Assembly: GCA_018389105.1 (NCBI GenBank)
Contig: JACATO010001534.1
Location: 10,001 to 74,000 of the forward strand
DNA: 64,000 nucleotides
Source of the DNA: Nautilus pompilius
Taxonomy: Eukaryota; Mollusca; Cephalopoda; Nautilida; Nautilidae
Reading direction: 5' to 3'
This document shows positions 57,001-63,007 of this stretch, one piece after another. The notes beneath the pieces are model-generated. The model was not told the DNA's origin. It did no database searches and saw nothing but the letters and a program-made list of their open reading frames with translations. Each line of letters begins with the position of its first letter. Position 1 is the stretch's first letter. A program made the translations under genes and the position numbers.

Positions 57001-59953
57001 ATAGCAATAATACTGATGACATAGAACAAATTACACAGAAGCCAGGGTCAAAAGCAAGGAGATTATAAATAAATGTTTGGAGAAGAAACTGCATGAACTT
57101 GTTTTAAATAAAGTTAAACATATTTATGTCATCATAATGGAGTTCTAAACCTAAAATGGGTAGTGCTGAAGTCCAACAATTAGAATGCTGGACTGCTATG
57201 GTTGCAAACCCAAGTTTGGCTCTGGTTGGGATTGGCTTGATTTGGTATACCTTTCTAGTCATCCCTAGGAATTTTTTTTTAGACTTTCCATTGCTCAAAC
57301 TTCTAAAAATGAAAGATTGTATTAGGGACCAACGGGCATAGTTCTAATAATTTTGGTGACATGATTGACAACCTTTGGATACAAGTACATCTGGCTTGGA
57401 AACCTAAATTATTGATGTGAAAATAGGTTTCTTTAACTTTATTTCAAACTGTCAGTATTTTATCTGTCTTAAACAATCTTTTTCTTTTTTCTAGTTCTTT
57501 TTAAACAGCAGATATTCAATGGCTACTAAACATTTTATGACTTTGTTGTTTTTATTTTGGAATATTATTCCATCTGTATTAATATGGGCCAAATGCAGTA
57601 GCTGGTAAAATAGATAATTAACAACAAGATAAATCAGTTTATCATCAGTGGTATAATTAGGATTATAAGAATGACTGATTCTAATCATCCAAGGGGATTT
57701 TTATTGGACCAAAAAAATGAAGAATTTTGACATTTTTGCATTCATTGGACAGATTTAATTAAATAGCCCTGCATTTATTTATCTAGTGTATAGAAAAAAA
57801 AATTACAACACATAAACAAAACATTAGAAGAGTAATGTGTAAATAAACTTTTTAATGATTACTATTCTTATTTAATACATATTAAAACAAATTTCTATAT
57901 TTCGTTTTTTGTAATTAGGTTGCAAATGTTCATTCATCTTTATTGACCAAGGTGAACTTACCTTCGCACTATGGTATTAGTGCAAAATACATTTATTTGG
58001 AATTCAGTCGTAGATCAGACAGACCAGGAAGTTCCAATATTCGTGTGAGTGGTCTGTTTATTGTAGCATGCTACAATGTTTCAGGTAAGGAAAACTTTAT
58101 ACTACATAAATAAAGAATGTGTAGTCTGCAGGAAAAATATCTATGCAACAACCACTCTTGTGTCTTTGAAAGCATCAGTGTAGTTGTTAAAGAGAAATAT
58201 TAATGCACCGAGTAGACAACTATTGCTTTGTTAAAATGACAGATGGACACTCCAGGAGTATTTCTATGATCTTCAGTTAAAGGCAAATTTATTGATTCAA
58301 ACACTACATAGTTGTAATTCCTCAACACATTTTATTGTTGTTTTGTGAGGTTTTTACTTTTCCCAAAAGATCAGTTGGAGGGGAAAAGAAAATCTTTTTT
58401 TAAAAAAAAGTCGCAAAATGAAATGGTTTCAAAAGATGTAAAATTGTGGGTTTATTGTTTTTGGTTACTGCTGCCAAGTTAACTTGGAATAAAAATTTCA
58501 CGATAAAACCTTAGAAATTTATGGCTTTTACAGTATTAACACGTGCAAACAGATTAAACACAAGCACTTACAATAATAAAGTTTGTTTTGGAAAATATTT
58601 CACCAAGTCTGCATATTAAAAGAAATAAAAACAAATCATGTTCCATTGAATAATGCTGATAATTTTGAGTTAAGTTAATCCGCTTGTAATTGCTTGTTTG
58701 ATGGAAAAAAAATTTATGTATATATTGTAGTCTCACCAAGTCCATTATCAGAAGAATATACGTCAACACCATTTGGTGGTAAGTGTTTTGTATTTTGTTT
58801 TCCCTACTTAAAAAAAAAAAAATTGTAAAAGAGCTATTAAATTAATAGAATTGCTTTAGTTTAAAACTGTTTCAATTTGTGCTACATAAAATTAACATCA
58901 TGGAGGAGGAACATTTGCATTCTTTATTTATTCTTTTATATTTAATATTAACTGATACTGAGCAAAATTACTGAAAACTACTTTGTATCTTCATGCAGGT
59001 GTCACAACAAGGAACATCACCGAACAAGTAAGTTTTTTGTTTTTTTACAGCACTTGATTAAAAATAATGTTTGGCGTTACTTGTTCTGCTTCCTGTGGTG
59101 TAGGCAGTGAGAGTCCAACTTGCAATGGCTGAAGTTGTGGAAATATTCAAACCTGGAAACAATCTATATTTTAGTGAAGTCATGAACTTGGGAGAAATCC
59201 ATTTTAAAATTTAGAAAATGGAAGCAGCTGTAACCACATCAATCGTGATGATTATTTAATGATATCACTGCAAAACGTAAAGAAAACTTGTTTACATTTA
59301 ACCATTAGTCAAATTTATTTTGACTCAGTCATTCCCTTCACATAAGCTGTTTTAAAAAAAATTTGATAATTTGTACTGTTAGCACTGACAGGTAGGTTCC
59401 ACTAATGAAAAGATTTAAAGTGTTTTAGACAAGATGAATTTTTTTCTTTTACTAGGATATGTTAATGTTATATTTAAACACATCATATAATTAACTATAG
59501 TAATAATTGAATTTTAAAAGAAATACTGTAGTTCTGATTTTTATTAACATTTTTTTTAAATGCCTTACTATTAACTTTTAACTTCCCATTACTAAAGTAA
59601 TACATATTTTGAAATCTAAATTTAAGTTTTGTGTGTTGAACTGTCTTTTGTATTTATTAATAACATTTAACACTATACTTGCTGTAACTTAATATCTCCA
59701 TCCTTTCTTTGTGAAAGTGAATAAGTCTTTAAGAGGGTTCTCTTCTTAACCAGATGTTATCTTAATATTTTCTAGTACCTTCTATGGTGAGTTTTTATTT
59801 GCTGGTTAATCAAATATATATAAAAATGTATATATTCATAGGTGACCTGTGGCCCTAAGCAAGTCCCATGTAAAGACAGTGGCCGCTGTGCCAACAGGTG
59901 CAATGATATTGAGGAATGTACAGATGGAACTGATGAAAGAGGCTGCATAATAA
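7059..59953 (+). CDS. SCO-spondin-like secreted multidomain protein (40 exons seen, both ends missing)
   Basis: Forty exons join in one frame with no stop. Domain order: EMI end, EGF, TB-like, vWD1-C8-TIL-E, vWD2-C8-TIL-E, TIL'-E', vWD3-C8-TIL-E, LDLa x6, linker, F5/8C-like x2 with Thr-rich linkers, LDLa. The D1-D2-D'-D3 layout is that of VWF and gel-forming mucins. EMI at the start, with LDLa and F5/8C after D3, fits SCO-spondin best; arthropod hemolectin/hemocytin shares vWD, TIL, LDLa and F5/8C but usually lacks the EMI-EGF start. No thrombospondin type 1 repeat and no C-terminal cystine knot occur in the window, so the 3' part must be outside or unseen. Expected role from the family: extracellular matrix or secreted fibrous glycoprotein built by disulfides. 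Individual exons are listed separately. Confidence 0.85.
7428..8096. repeat. Long imperfect (ATR)n microsatellite in intron 1
   Basis: Some 670 bp of TAA/TGA-type trinucleotides with small frame slips. It creates spurious long frames of poly-Tyr/His, poly-Ile/Leu and poly-Asn/Asp on both strands; none is a gene. Confidence 0.95.
8296..8400 (+). CDS. Exon 2: EGF-like domain
   Basis: Phase 1-1 exon with [14 protein letters not shown] and GFVGYRC, giving the six cysteines of one EGF-like domain, directly after the EMI end as in many EMI-EGF proteins. GC-rich codons. Acceptor GTGCAG, donor GTAAGT. Confidence 0.85.
8737..8775. repeat. (AAT)n microsatellite in intron 2
   Basis: Thirteen perfect AAT/ATA units, 35 bp before the acceptor of exon 3. 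Confidence 0.95.
8810..8980 (+). CDS. Exon 3: TB-like cysteine module
   Basis: Phase 1-1 exon. The pattern CYRSTQC, then ECCGGG, then [12 protein letters not shown] resembles the CC...G..WG..C..C core of TB/hybrid modules of fibrillin type. Assignment as TB is by pattern only. Acceptor TTGCAG, donor GTAAGT. Confidence 0.75.
9079..9278 (+). CDS. Exon 4: start of vWD domain 1
   Basis: Reads [20 protein letters not shown], then a G-S-C-D-Y-T-L strand and the INC...C pair of vWD. The usual W-G-D-P-H is replaced by NFGPYSF. Codon composition changes from GC-rich to AT-rich inside this exon near 9235. Ends in phase 0 at GTAAGT. Confidence 0.85.
9279..12447. other. Intron 4, 3.2 kb
   Basis: Begins in C-rich/CA-rich sequence and becomes strongly AT-rich after about 9350. 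No exon, TE protein or RNA gene recognised. Confidence 0.55.
12448..12550 (+). CDS. Exon 5: vWD domain 1, middle
   Basis: Reads [20 protein letters not shown] then [14 protein letters not shown], the beta strands after the first cysteine pair of vWD. Acceptor TTTTTAG, ends in phase 1 before GTATGA. Confidence 0.8.
13658..13825 (+). CDS. Exon 6: vWD domain 1, GLCGNYDGN region
   Basis: Contains [18 protein letters not shown] and [11 protein letters not shown], the hallmark end of vWD. The cysteine before GLC (the CGLC motif of VWF) is absent. Acceptor TTCCAG, donor GTTAGT, phases 1-1. Confidence 0.85.
14561..14646 (+). CDS. Exon 7: end of vWD domain 1
   Basis: Reads [20 protein letters not shown] and ends FLKP, the D-D-F...DG......FGNSW-like tail of vWD. 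Acceptor TTTCAG, donor GTATGT, ends in phase 0. Confidence 0.85.
14647..16197. other. Intron 7, 1.55 kb
   Basis: AT-rich; apart from the AT/GT microsatellite nothing was recognised. Confidence 0.55.
15901..15938. repeat. (AT)n(GT)n microsatellite in intron 7
   Basis: Alternating AT for 28 bp followed by about five GT units. Confidence 0.95.
16198..16311 (+). CDS. Exon 8: C8 domain 1, first half
   Basis: Starts [11 protein letters not shown] and contains [16 protein letters not shown], matching the first cysteines of a C8 module. Acceptor TTTCAG, donor GTAAGT, phases 0-0. Confidence 0.85.
17163..17322 (+). CDS. Exon 9: C8 domain 1, second half
   Basis: Reads [10 protein letters not shown], then [19 protein letters not shown]: the C...C......C.A...Y..EC......WR...C pattern of C8. 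Ends in phase 1 before GTGAGT. Confidence 0.85.
18396..18636 (+). CDS. Exon 10: TIL domain 1 and start of E module
   Basis: [32 protein letters not shown] and CVAPMNCSC form a trypsin-inhibitor-like cysteine-rich (TIL) domain. The end ([15 protein letters not shown]) starts the VWC-like E module. Ends in phase 2. Confidence 0.9.
19653..19794 (+). CDS. Exon 11: end of E module and start of vWD domain 2
   Basis: KCSKGRWHC closes the E module. [20 protein letters not shown] opens vWD domain 2; the G-D-P-H residues are absent here too. Acceptor TTTACAG, ends in phase 0 at GTAAGA. Confidence 0.85.
19795..21249. other. Intron 11, 1.45 kb
   Basis: T-run at 20193-20207. The stretch 20750-21200 is C/T-rich with long open frames in two phases that resemble no family; possibly an old repeat. 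No exon seen. Confidence 0.5.
21250..21570 (+). CDS. Exon 12: vWD domain 2, body
   Basis: 107 codons, phase 0-0. Contains [16 protein letters not shown], the strand [20 protein letters not shown] and [20 protein letters not shown], in vWD order. Acceptor TTCACAG, donor GTAATG. The following intron holds the hAT element and the stem-loop array. Confidence 0.85.
21641..24294 (+). mobile_element. hAT (Buster-like) DNA transposon, complete but inactive, in intron 12
   Basis: Bounded by 14-bp terminal inverted repeats, CAGTGTTTCCCAAC at 21641-21654 and its complement at 24281-24294. The flanks form an imperfect 8-bp target duplication, GCCTAGAT (21633-21640) and GTCTAGGT (24295-24302), as expected for hAT. 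Length is 2,654 bp. The transposase is of the ZBED5/FAM200-like Buster type. Two mismatches in the duplication and several coding lesions indicate an old insertion. A run of ATT at 21815-21860 and a GC-rich 300-bp leader precede the gene. Confidence 0.9.
22295..24131 (+). pseudogene. hAT Buster-like transposase, broken
   Basis: The N-terminus has a BED-type zinc finger ([10 protein letters not shown] ... [12 protein letters not shown]). The catalytic part includes [27 protein letters not shown] and QVRWLSKG. The C-terminus has the hAT dimerisation region ([19 protein letters not shown], then [10 protein letters not shown]). Lesions: an in-frame TAG at 22925-22927, a frameshift near 23435, and further stops or shifts around 23510-23580 before the last open stretch (23586-24131). 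If the start near 22358 is used, the protein would have been about 590 residues, normal for the group. Confidence 0.9.
24560..25950. repeat. GC-rich tandem array of short stem-loops in intron 12
   Basis: Two diverged tandem units, starting near 24595 and 25150 with an offset of 554 bp (TTTGGGGTAC at 24614 and 25168). Each ends in a CA-rich tract and an A-rich stretch with AGATCAAAG. A third, more diverged stretch follows at 25708-25950. The units are packed with hairpins of 4-7 bp stems and T-rich loops, for example GGACGC-TTCA-GCGTCC (24916-24931), GAAGC-TTTT-GCTTC (24892-24905), TGGAGT-TTTC-ACTCCA (25431-25446) and AGGCGC-TTTG-GCGCCT (25476-25491). Much richer in GC than its surroundings. 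Not assigned to any element family I know; overlapping open frames in it look incidental. Confidence 0.75.
26381..26542 (+). CDS. Exon 13: end of vWD domain 2
   Basis: Starts [20 protein letters not shown], the GLCG...D-[DE]-F tail of vWD, again without the cysteine of CGLC. Ends before C8 domain 2. Acceptor CAACAG, donor GTAAGT, phases 0-0. Confidence 0.85.
26955..27016. repeat. (AAT)n microsatellite
   Basis: About 20 uninterrupted ATA/AAT units in intron 13, ending some 57 bp before the acceptor of exon 14. Confidence 0.95.
27074..27305 (+). CDS. Exon 14: C8 domain 2
   Basis: [36 protein letters not shown] and MVKEC give the C8 cysteine spacing. The acceptor (TTTTGAAG) follows a T-rich tract. 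Ends in phase 1 at GTAAGT. Confidence 0.85.
27801..28056 (+). CDS. Exon 15: TIL domain 2 and start of E module
   Basis: [25 protein letters not shown] and CVDINNCTC form a TIL domain. [15 protein letters not shown] starts the E module. Same phases (1 in, 2 out) as exon 10, so the D1 and D2 exon plans match. Confidence 0.88.
29566..29764 (+). CDS. Exon 16: end of E module, TIL' of D'
   Basis: [10 protein letters not shown] closes the E module of D2. [21 protein letters not shown] and [13 protein letters not shown] form a second TIL, as in the D' region of VWF, placed just before D3. Ends in phase 0 at GTAAGC. Confidence 0.85.
30780..31620 (-). mobile_element. Decayed Tc1-like transposase in intron 16
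   Basis: On the minus strand, [11 protein letters not shown] followed by [20 protein letters not shown] (about 30950 down to 30795) matches the HLWD...L...W..IP....LI.SMP end of Tc1-family transposases. Further upstream on that strand (31450-31390), [17 protein letters not shown] resembles the helix-turn-helix. The frames between are broken. No terminal repeats identified. Confidence 0.65.
32025..32116 (+). CDS. Exon 17: end of TIL' and E' module start
   Basis: [20 protein letters not shown] then MGCTEL: CVP..ECPC completes TIL' and leads into E'. Acceptor AATAG, donor GTGAGT, ends in phase 2. Confidence 0.8.
32908..32957 (+). CDS. Exon 18: E' module end (50-bp exon)
   Basis: Reads [16 protein letters not shown], the C..R.W.......C end of an E module. 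Its short length and the flanking GT-AG sites are supported by phase (2 in, 1 out) and by the join to [10 protein letters not shown] of vWD3. Confidence 0.8.
32958..36150. other. Intron 18, 3.2 kb AT-rich
   Basis: No exon seen. T-runs at 33018-33070. A minus-strand open stretch at 35325-35035 ends with [14 protein letters not shown], which resembles the E-T-W region of LINE endonucleases but stands alone. Confidence 0.6.
36151..36492 (+). CDS. Exon 19: vWD domain 3, body
   Basis: [20 protein letters not shown] is a canonical vWD start; unlike vWD1 and vWD2 it keeps G-D-P-H. GSCSYIL, the CGSSGATC pair and FGLRVQWDF follow in order. Phases 1-1. Confidence 0.92.
36901..37112 (+). CDS. Exon 20: end of vWD domain 3
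   Basis: [36 protein letters not shown] and FGNSWK close vWD3; DPCE leads to C8. The donor is the weak GTCTGT. The following intron contains the second copy of the TIR element. Confidence 0.88.
37680..39268 (+). mobile_element. 2.4-kb TIR DNA element, copy 2, internally deleted, in intron 20
   Basis: 5' end CACTGGTCAACAA at 37680-37692; the 3' end is its inverted copy finishing at 39268. TAA lies on both sides (37677-37679 and 39269-39271), a possible 3-bp target duplication. The first 340 bp match copy 1 (1664 leftwards) in inverse orientation. Then the N-terminal half of the gene is deleted at about 38017, and a 219-bp segment (37962-38180) is tandemly duplicated. Length 1,589 bp against about 2.4 kb inferred for a whole element. 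Confidence 0.85.
38240..38965 (+). pseudogene. C-terminal half of the TIR-element protein
   Basis: Open for 241 codons from an internal ATG. It contains [16 protein letters not shown] (a CxxC), [56 protein letters not shown] and [12 protein letters not shown], then a stop. The N-terminal zinc-binding half is deleted, so no functional protein is expected although this half is uninterrupted. The family is uncharacterised; a transposase-like role is inferred from the terminal repeats. Confidence 0.8.
39413..39543 (+). CDS. Exon 21: C8 domain 3, first half (GC donor)
   Basis: [13 protein letters not shown] and DCLTDACG match C8. The frame joins to exon 22 only if the exon ends at 39543, where the donor is GCAAGT, giving a GC-AG intron. 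Joined residues read [16 protein letters not shown], the classic C8 core. Confidence 0.88.
40101..40210 (+). CDS. Exon 22: C8 domain 3, second half
   Basis: [33 protein letters not shown]: an excellent match to the C8 end. Acceptor TTGTAG, donor GTAAGC, phases 2-1. Confidence 0.9.
40863..41012 (+). CDS. Exon 23: TIL domain of D3
   Basis: [32 protein letters not shown] cysteine pattern, split before its last cysteines by a phase-1 intron that holds the mariner derivative. Confidence 0.88.
41539..42109 (-). mobile_element. 571-bp mariner derivative in intron 23
   Basis: Flanked by TA on both sides (41537-41538 and 42110-42111). The ends are inverted repeats of about 25 bp (CGAGGGAAAATCAAAATTTA at the left; complement with a few mismatches at the right). 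The catalytic two thirds of a normal 1.3-kb mariner are missing; only the N-terminal coding part remains, on the minus strand. Confidence 0.9.
41549..41947 (-). CDS. Mariner transposase N-terminal DNA-binding domain only
   Basis: 132-codon uninterrupted frame. The first helix-turn-helix ([20 protein letters not shown], then [16 protein letters not shown]) is followed by the linker [12 protein letters not shown] and the second HTH ([19 protein letters not shown]). It ends KWVPADKF, where the WVP of a full mariner is followed directly by terminal repeat sequence. The DDD catalytic domain is absent. It resembles the transposase half of SETMAR and GVQW3-like proteins. If expressed, it could bind ends but not cut. 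Confidence 0.75.
   Translation of the reverse strand: MAAPLAVCTKEEQRAVIRFLWSEGVSRAEIHRRLLTQYGESALPRRSVYEWIETFKSGRTSVTRGGAAGRLSTSTTDEKIQQAQAMVMANQRVIIDEVACSLQISHGSAYQIIHDKLGFHKECAKWVPADKF
42514..42607 (+). CDS. Exon 24: end of TIL and E module start of D3
   Basis: [20 protein letters not shown], then IIKDCKN. C.P...C.C completes TIL; the rest opens the E module. Phases 1 in, 2 out, as after the other TILs. Confidence 0.85.
42906..43063 (+). CDS. Exon 25: E module end and LDLa repeat 1
   Basis: [15 protein letters not shown] closes D3. [20 protein letters not shown] and [11 protein letters not shown] form an LDL-receptor class A repeat with the calcium box intact. Ends in phase 1. Confidence 0.9.
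43447..43560 (+). CDS. Exon 26: LDLa repeat 2
   Basis: [20 protein letters not shown], then [11 protein letters not shown]. Phase 1-1 exon encoding exactly one repeat; the acidic calcium box has T in place of S. Confidence 0.92.
43760..43882 (+). CDS. Exon 27: LDLa repeat 3
   Basis: [20 protein letters not shown] then [13 protein letters not shown]. Two residues (TG) are inserted between the fifth cysteine and the D-x-S-D-E box. Phase 1-1. Confidence 0.9.
44852..44965 (+). CDS. Exon 28: LDLa repeat 4
   Basis: [20 protein letters not shown], then [16 protein letters not shown]. The S of S-D-E is L. Phase 1-1. Confidence 0.9.
45798..45917 (+). CDS. Exon 29: LDLa repeat 5
   Basis: [20 protein letters not shown], then [17 protein letters not shown]. 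It has two more cysteines than a standard repeat (CTCP and SCEC). Phase 1-1. Confidence 0.87.
46270..46389 (+). CDS. Exon 30: LDLa repeat 6
   Basis: [20 protein letters not shown] then [16 protein letters not shown]. The first calcium-box aspartate is H. Phase 1-1. Confidence 0.9.
47117..47158 (+). CDS. Exon 31: short Ser/Thr linker
   Basis: 42-bp exon, [14 protein letters not shown], phase 1-1. It joins the LDLa array to the first F5/8C-like domain. Supported by TTGCAG and GTAAGT sites and by phase; too short to be confirmed by homology. Confidence 0.65.
48279..48514 (+). CDS. Exon 32: F5/8C-like domain A, first half
   Basis: Begins [20 protein letters not shown]. The following residues (ASS.....A.....[18 protein letters not shown]) follow the F5/8 type C pattern of A-S-S, a W and P-x-L-x-I. 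A diverged galactose-binding-like fold is inferred. Ends in phase 0. Confidence 0.7.
49177..49333 (+). CDS. Exon 33: F5/8C-like domain A, second half
   Basis: Beta-rich stretch ending [11 protein letters not shown]; its cysteine would pair with the one in RKC. The split between the halves is phase 0, as in the second such domain (exons 36/37). Ends in phase 1. Confidence 0.7.
49909..49986 (+). CDS. Exon 34: Ser/Thr-rich linker
   Basis: [20 protein letters not shown] then TVTQTFG; likely O-glycosylated spacer between the two F5/8C-like domains. Phase 1-1, acceptor TTAAAG, donor GTAAGT. Confidence 0.65.
49987..52321. other. Intron 34, 2.3 kb, no feature recognised
   Basis: AT-rich. A CAA repeat lies near 51433-51450 and a G-run at 51857-51863. 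No exon, TE protein or RNA gene was seen. Confidence 0.55.
52322..52390 (+). CDS. Exon 35: Thr-rich linker
   Basis: [20 protein letters not shown], then ATTG; mucin-like spacer. Phase 1-1, acceptor TTGCAG, donor GTGTGT. Confidence 0.65.
52650..52890 (+). mobile_element. 3' end of a CR1-like LINE (ORF2 C-terminus) in intron 35
   Basis: [19 protein letters not shown] (from 52755) then NNFLDTHF match the RK.FF..RVV..WN.LP..VV......F...LD.HF tail of CR1/Jockey-group ORF2 proteins. No start, so a truncated insertion. Confidence 0.7.
53491..53765 (+). CDS. Exon 36: F5/8C-like domain B, first half
   Basis: [10 protein letters not shown], then [20 protein letters not shown] and [20 protein letters not shown]: the clearest F5/8C pattern in the protein (A-S-x..G..P..AL......W.....D..PYL.I). 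Ends in phase 0 at GTAAGT. Confidence 0.78.
54200..56700 (-). mobile_element. Antisense CR1-like LINE relic in intron 36
   Basis: On the minus strand, in order: an ORF1-like stretch (56600-56470: [22 protein letters not shown]), then reverse transcriptase landmarks [11 protein letters not shown] (55232-55181), LDFSKVSD (about 54930-54905), [13 protein letters not shown] (about 54755-54715), [11 protein letters not shown] (the FADDTKL site, about 54660) and [10 protein letters not shown] with [16 protein letters not shown] (54410-54280). Frames are broken many times. The order and spacing fit CR1/Jockey ORF2. The endonuclease part (55300-56400) is too decayed to recognise. Confidence 0.85.
57919..58084 (+). 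CDS. Exon 37: F5/8C-like domain B, second half
   Basis: [20 protein letters not shown], then [11 protein letters not shown]; the final C would close the domain with the C of KICDQ. Phase 0 in, 1 out. Confidence 0.75.
58731..58778 (+). CDS. Exon 38: Ser-rich linker
   Basis: 48 bp, [16 protein letters not shown]; phase 1-1 with TTGTAG and GTAAGT. Supported by sites and phase only. Confidence 0.6.
58999..59027 (+). CDS. Exon 39: 29-bp linker exon
   Basis: [10 protein letters not shown] with one N-glycosylation sequon (NIT). Sites ATGCAG and GTAAGT; phase 1 in, 0 out fits exon 40. Very short, so less certain. Confidence 0.55.
59842..59953 (+). CDS. Exon 40: LDLa repeat 7 (last exon seen)
   Basis: [20 protein letters not shown] then [11 protein letters not shown], an LDLa repeat with an altered middle (CNDIEEC in place of CDG..DC). 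Ends in phase 1 at GTAAGT, so at least one more exon must follow. Confidence 0.85.
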
Positions 59954-62900
59954 GTAAGTAGCAGTGCAATATTACATCAGGTTTTGTAGTCTTTTTAAAA
60001 CTAAATTTTGACAAATGTATTTTTTTTACTGTTAGTCATGGTAACTTTTCTTCCTGGATTCACTCATTAGGTTGTGATGAGCAGGGTGAATTCTGTTGTT
60101 ATAGCTTTAAAGCCTTGCACATTTACTTGCAATGTAGCTTGCTATCTAAAATTTGGAATTTAATATATATAAATGTAATTAATTGATTAAATTTAAGGGG
60201 ATTTACTCAGCAATAAATTATTTTAAATTTCATGTAGTCATTGGATATTTCTTTGTAAAATTTTAATTTTAAATAATTTTTTAGAATCAGTTTTTAATTT
60301 AAAAATATTAATGGATGAATGACTTTCGGAATTTTCATAAATTTAATGTTGAGAAAAGAATTTATTTGTCCCTTCACACACAAGACATTTTTTACATCTT
60401 TATAGTCTGCATAGTACCTATATCAAAATAATAATTTTTAGCATCAACTCCTGTCCTGCCATTTTACTGCAACAACTTTTCAAGTATAGTTCAGGTTATT
60501 TCCCTTTAATCAAAATTTTAAACAAAAGTAAATAAAAATGTAAACTGAAATTTTCAAAATAAAAAAGAAAAAATTTTTAAAATAAAATAAAGCTTTCGAA
60601 AGAAAAAACATATACTAGATATTATCCTGCTAAAGTGCTTATTTATATTTAGAAAACTTCTATGATGTCTATAATTATAGAAATACAAATCTTTTTTATA
60701 ACATTTTTAAAATATGCATAAATATAAATTATTTATGGAAAAGATAAAAATCAGTATAATAAACAAAGTATTTTTTTAAAAGAAGCAGCAAGGCTTTTTC
60801 TAAATACTGATTTTTCTAAAATGAAGATGCAAGCCATATTGTGCTATTGTTATGATATACAACAATAATTATGTATTAATTATCATAATAAGTTGAAATT
60901 AATTATTTTTTGTAAAAAAAAAAAATTTTCCTTGAAAAAATATTGATTTAAAAATTAGCAGAATGGCTTTCAATAATAAAAAAATAATATCCCACTATGT
61001 CATTACCATTAACTAACAAAATTGAATATTCTGTGTCTGTTCATATGTTGCTAGACTAAAGATGAATCACTTGTATAGCATTATCAAAATATGCAAAACT
61101 ATTGTTTCAATATTTAATTGTACATATTGGTGGGGAAACAATGTCAGGCACTAGCACTAAATAAAAGAAAACCTTAAGAAAGTTACAAATGTTGCTACTG
61201 TATTTGATTTTGAGAGGCATGCTTTTCTTGGAAAACTGTGATCTGTATTTAACTTTCATCTTACATTTGTCACTATTGTGATAACTAAGCATGTAGTGCT
61301 TATTTTTATATCAGAAACAGGATGAATTATCAGTTTTCTGTAGTTACTCACTGAATGTGAATTCTGTTCATGTAATTATTTTGTCTGTTTGTCTGTTTTC
61401 CTAATTATCACCGTAAGTAAGCAATTTTTCTATCTACCAAATATCAAATGTTTATTTGTATTGCTAAAGGAATGGCAATAAAAGTGTGAATTAAACTTCA
61501 GTGAACCAAATATTTTTCTCTAACATACACAAAAGGAAAGTTTTATTAAGTCAAAACTTTAATTGTACCTTAGACTGGGAAGAAAACATTTTTATTTACA
61601 CTTGTGCTTGTTATCAAGGCTCATGAAATGAAAACAAACATATGACATTCTACAAAGCAAATTTTGTGTATTTCACTGGTGAGGGGGCACAAATTCTGAG
61701 AGTAAATTTGGCTTTTTCTTACATTGGAGGATCTTGGTGCATCATTGTCTGCAAATAAATTTTGAGGAAAATTTAGTCCAGTTTCATCATCGTGTGATTT
61801 CATTACCTTTCTGGAGACTATTCTCTTAGGATCTTATGTACAGAAATCAGCTAATGTTAGAATATTCTTATGAGCCCCAAATGTAAGATCAACAATTTTT
61901 CACCAACCCAAGAAGAAAACAGAATTAAAATACGTAGCTTTTTAGCAATTATAAATAAATAGTGAGATCACTTTTCAGAATATGTCAGTATGTAAGGAAT
62001 ACATAAGAGATGTAAAGAATTACTTAATGGGACATATTGGCAATGCATACCTTCTAGCACACTGATTGATGGGTAAATCCACATGTGACTGCAGCAAACA
62101 GTCCATAGCTAATGCTGTGTTGTACCATTTCTCTTTTTAAGTTCGTTTTTAAATGAAAAATGATACCTAAAAGTCATAATTTTGCATAAAATTTTATTAT
62201 TGTGCAAGCTGATGAAAAAATAAAACTTGCATATGACTGGCCAAACAAATCTAGAGCTTTTTTTTTATTGGTATTGTTTCAAATCTTCAAAGGGTATGTT
62301 ACTGCTGAAGTAAAGAAGTCTCCTCAAGATCATTAGACTGATCTTGTTATTATCCAAGGGGCATTGACTTATAGTGGCAGCAAGATATCTAGAGTAGCGA
62401 ATTCCTCACAGAAAACTTAGCAAAAATGTAGACGAAGTAAATTAACAGAACATGATCACTTCATTTCAAATGGAATTATTAAATGGGTAGATCAAAGCTG
62501 CGTATTGATGGTGGAATTATTTAAACATGTTGTGTATATAATTTCTCATAATGAAATTGAGAATGATTTGGTAGTTGGACGCTGATAAAGAAGTATCTGA
62601 ATTAGAAAGCATTGTTTGTAAGAATTTTTATGTATACACTATAGCATTTTATTTTTTTGTTGCCAACAATAAAATAACAAAATCTTTTTCATTTACACAT
62701 TTAATGAGGAGCTAAGCATTTAGTTGGATAGAATGCTGTTTCTAACTGTTAAGAAATTGGAAGATATCAGTATTCAGGATATCTTAGAATCAAACTAATA
62801 TATTTACTGATCTTCTGATAGTTGTAATTTTGTGCATCATTACTTTTATACTGATTTGCATTGAGAATTAATTGCATATAGAAAATGTTCATGTGATTAT

Positions 62901-63007
62901 TATGAGTGAATAGTATTTAGTATTTTTAACTTACGTTAGTTAAGTAGTTCAGTAATGTATATATTTGTAGACTGATAAAAATCAAAATAAATGCTAACTT
63001 GCTAATA
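59954..63007. other. AT-rich intron sequence, no exon seen
   Basis: Three kilobases of strongly AT-rich sequence after the last recognised exon. No cysteine-rich exon, terminal exon or RNA gene could be found on either strand. Confidence 0.55.
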
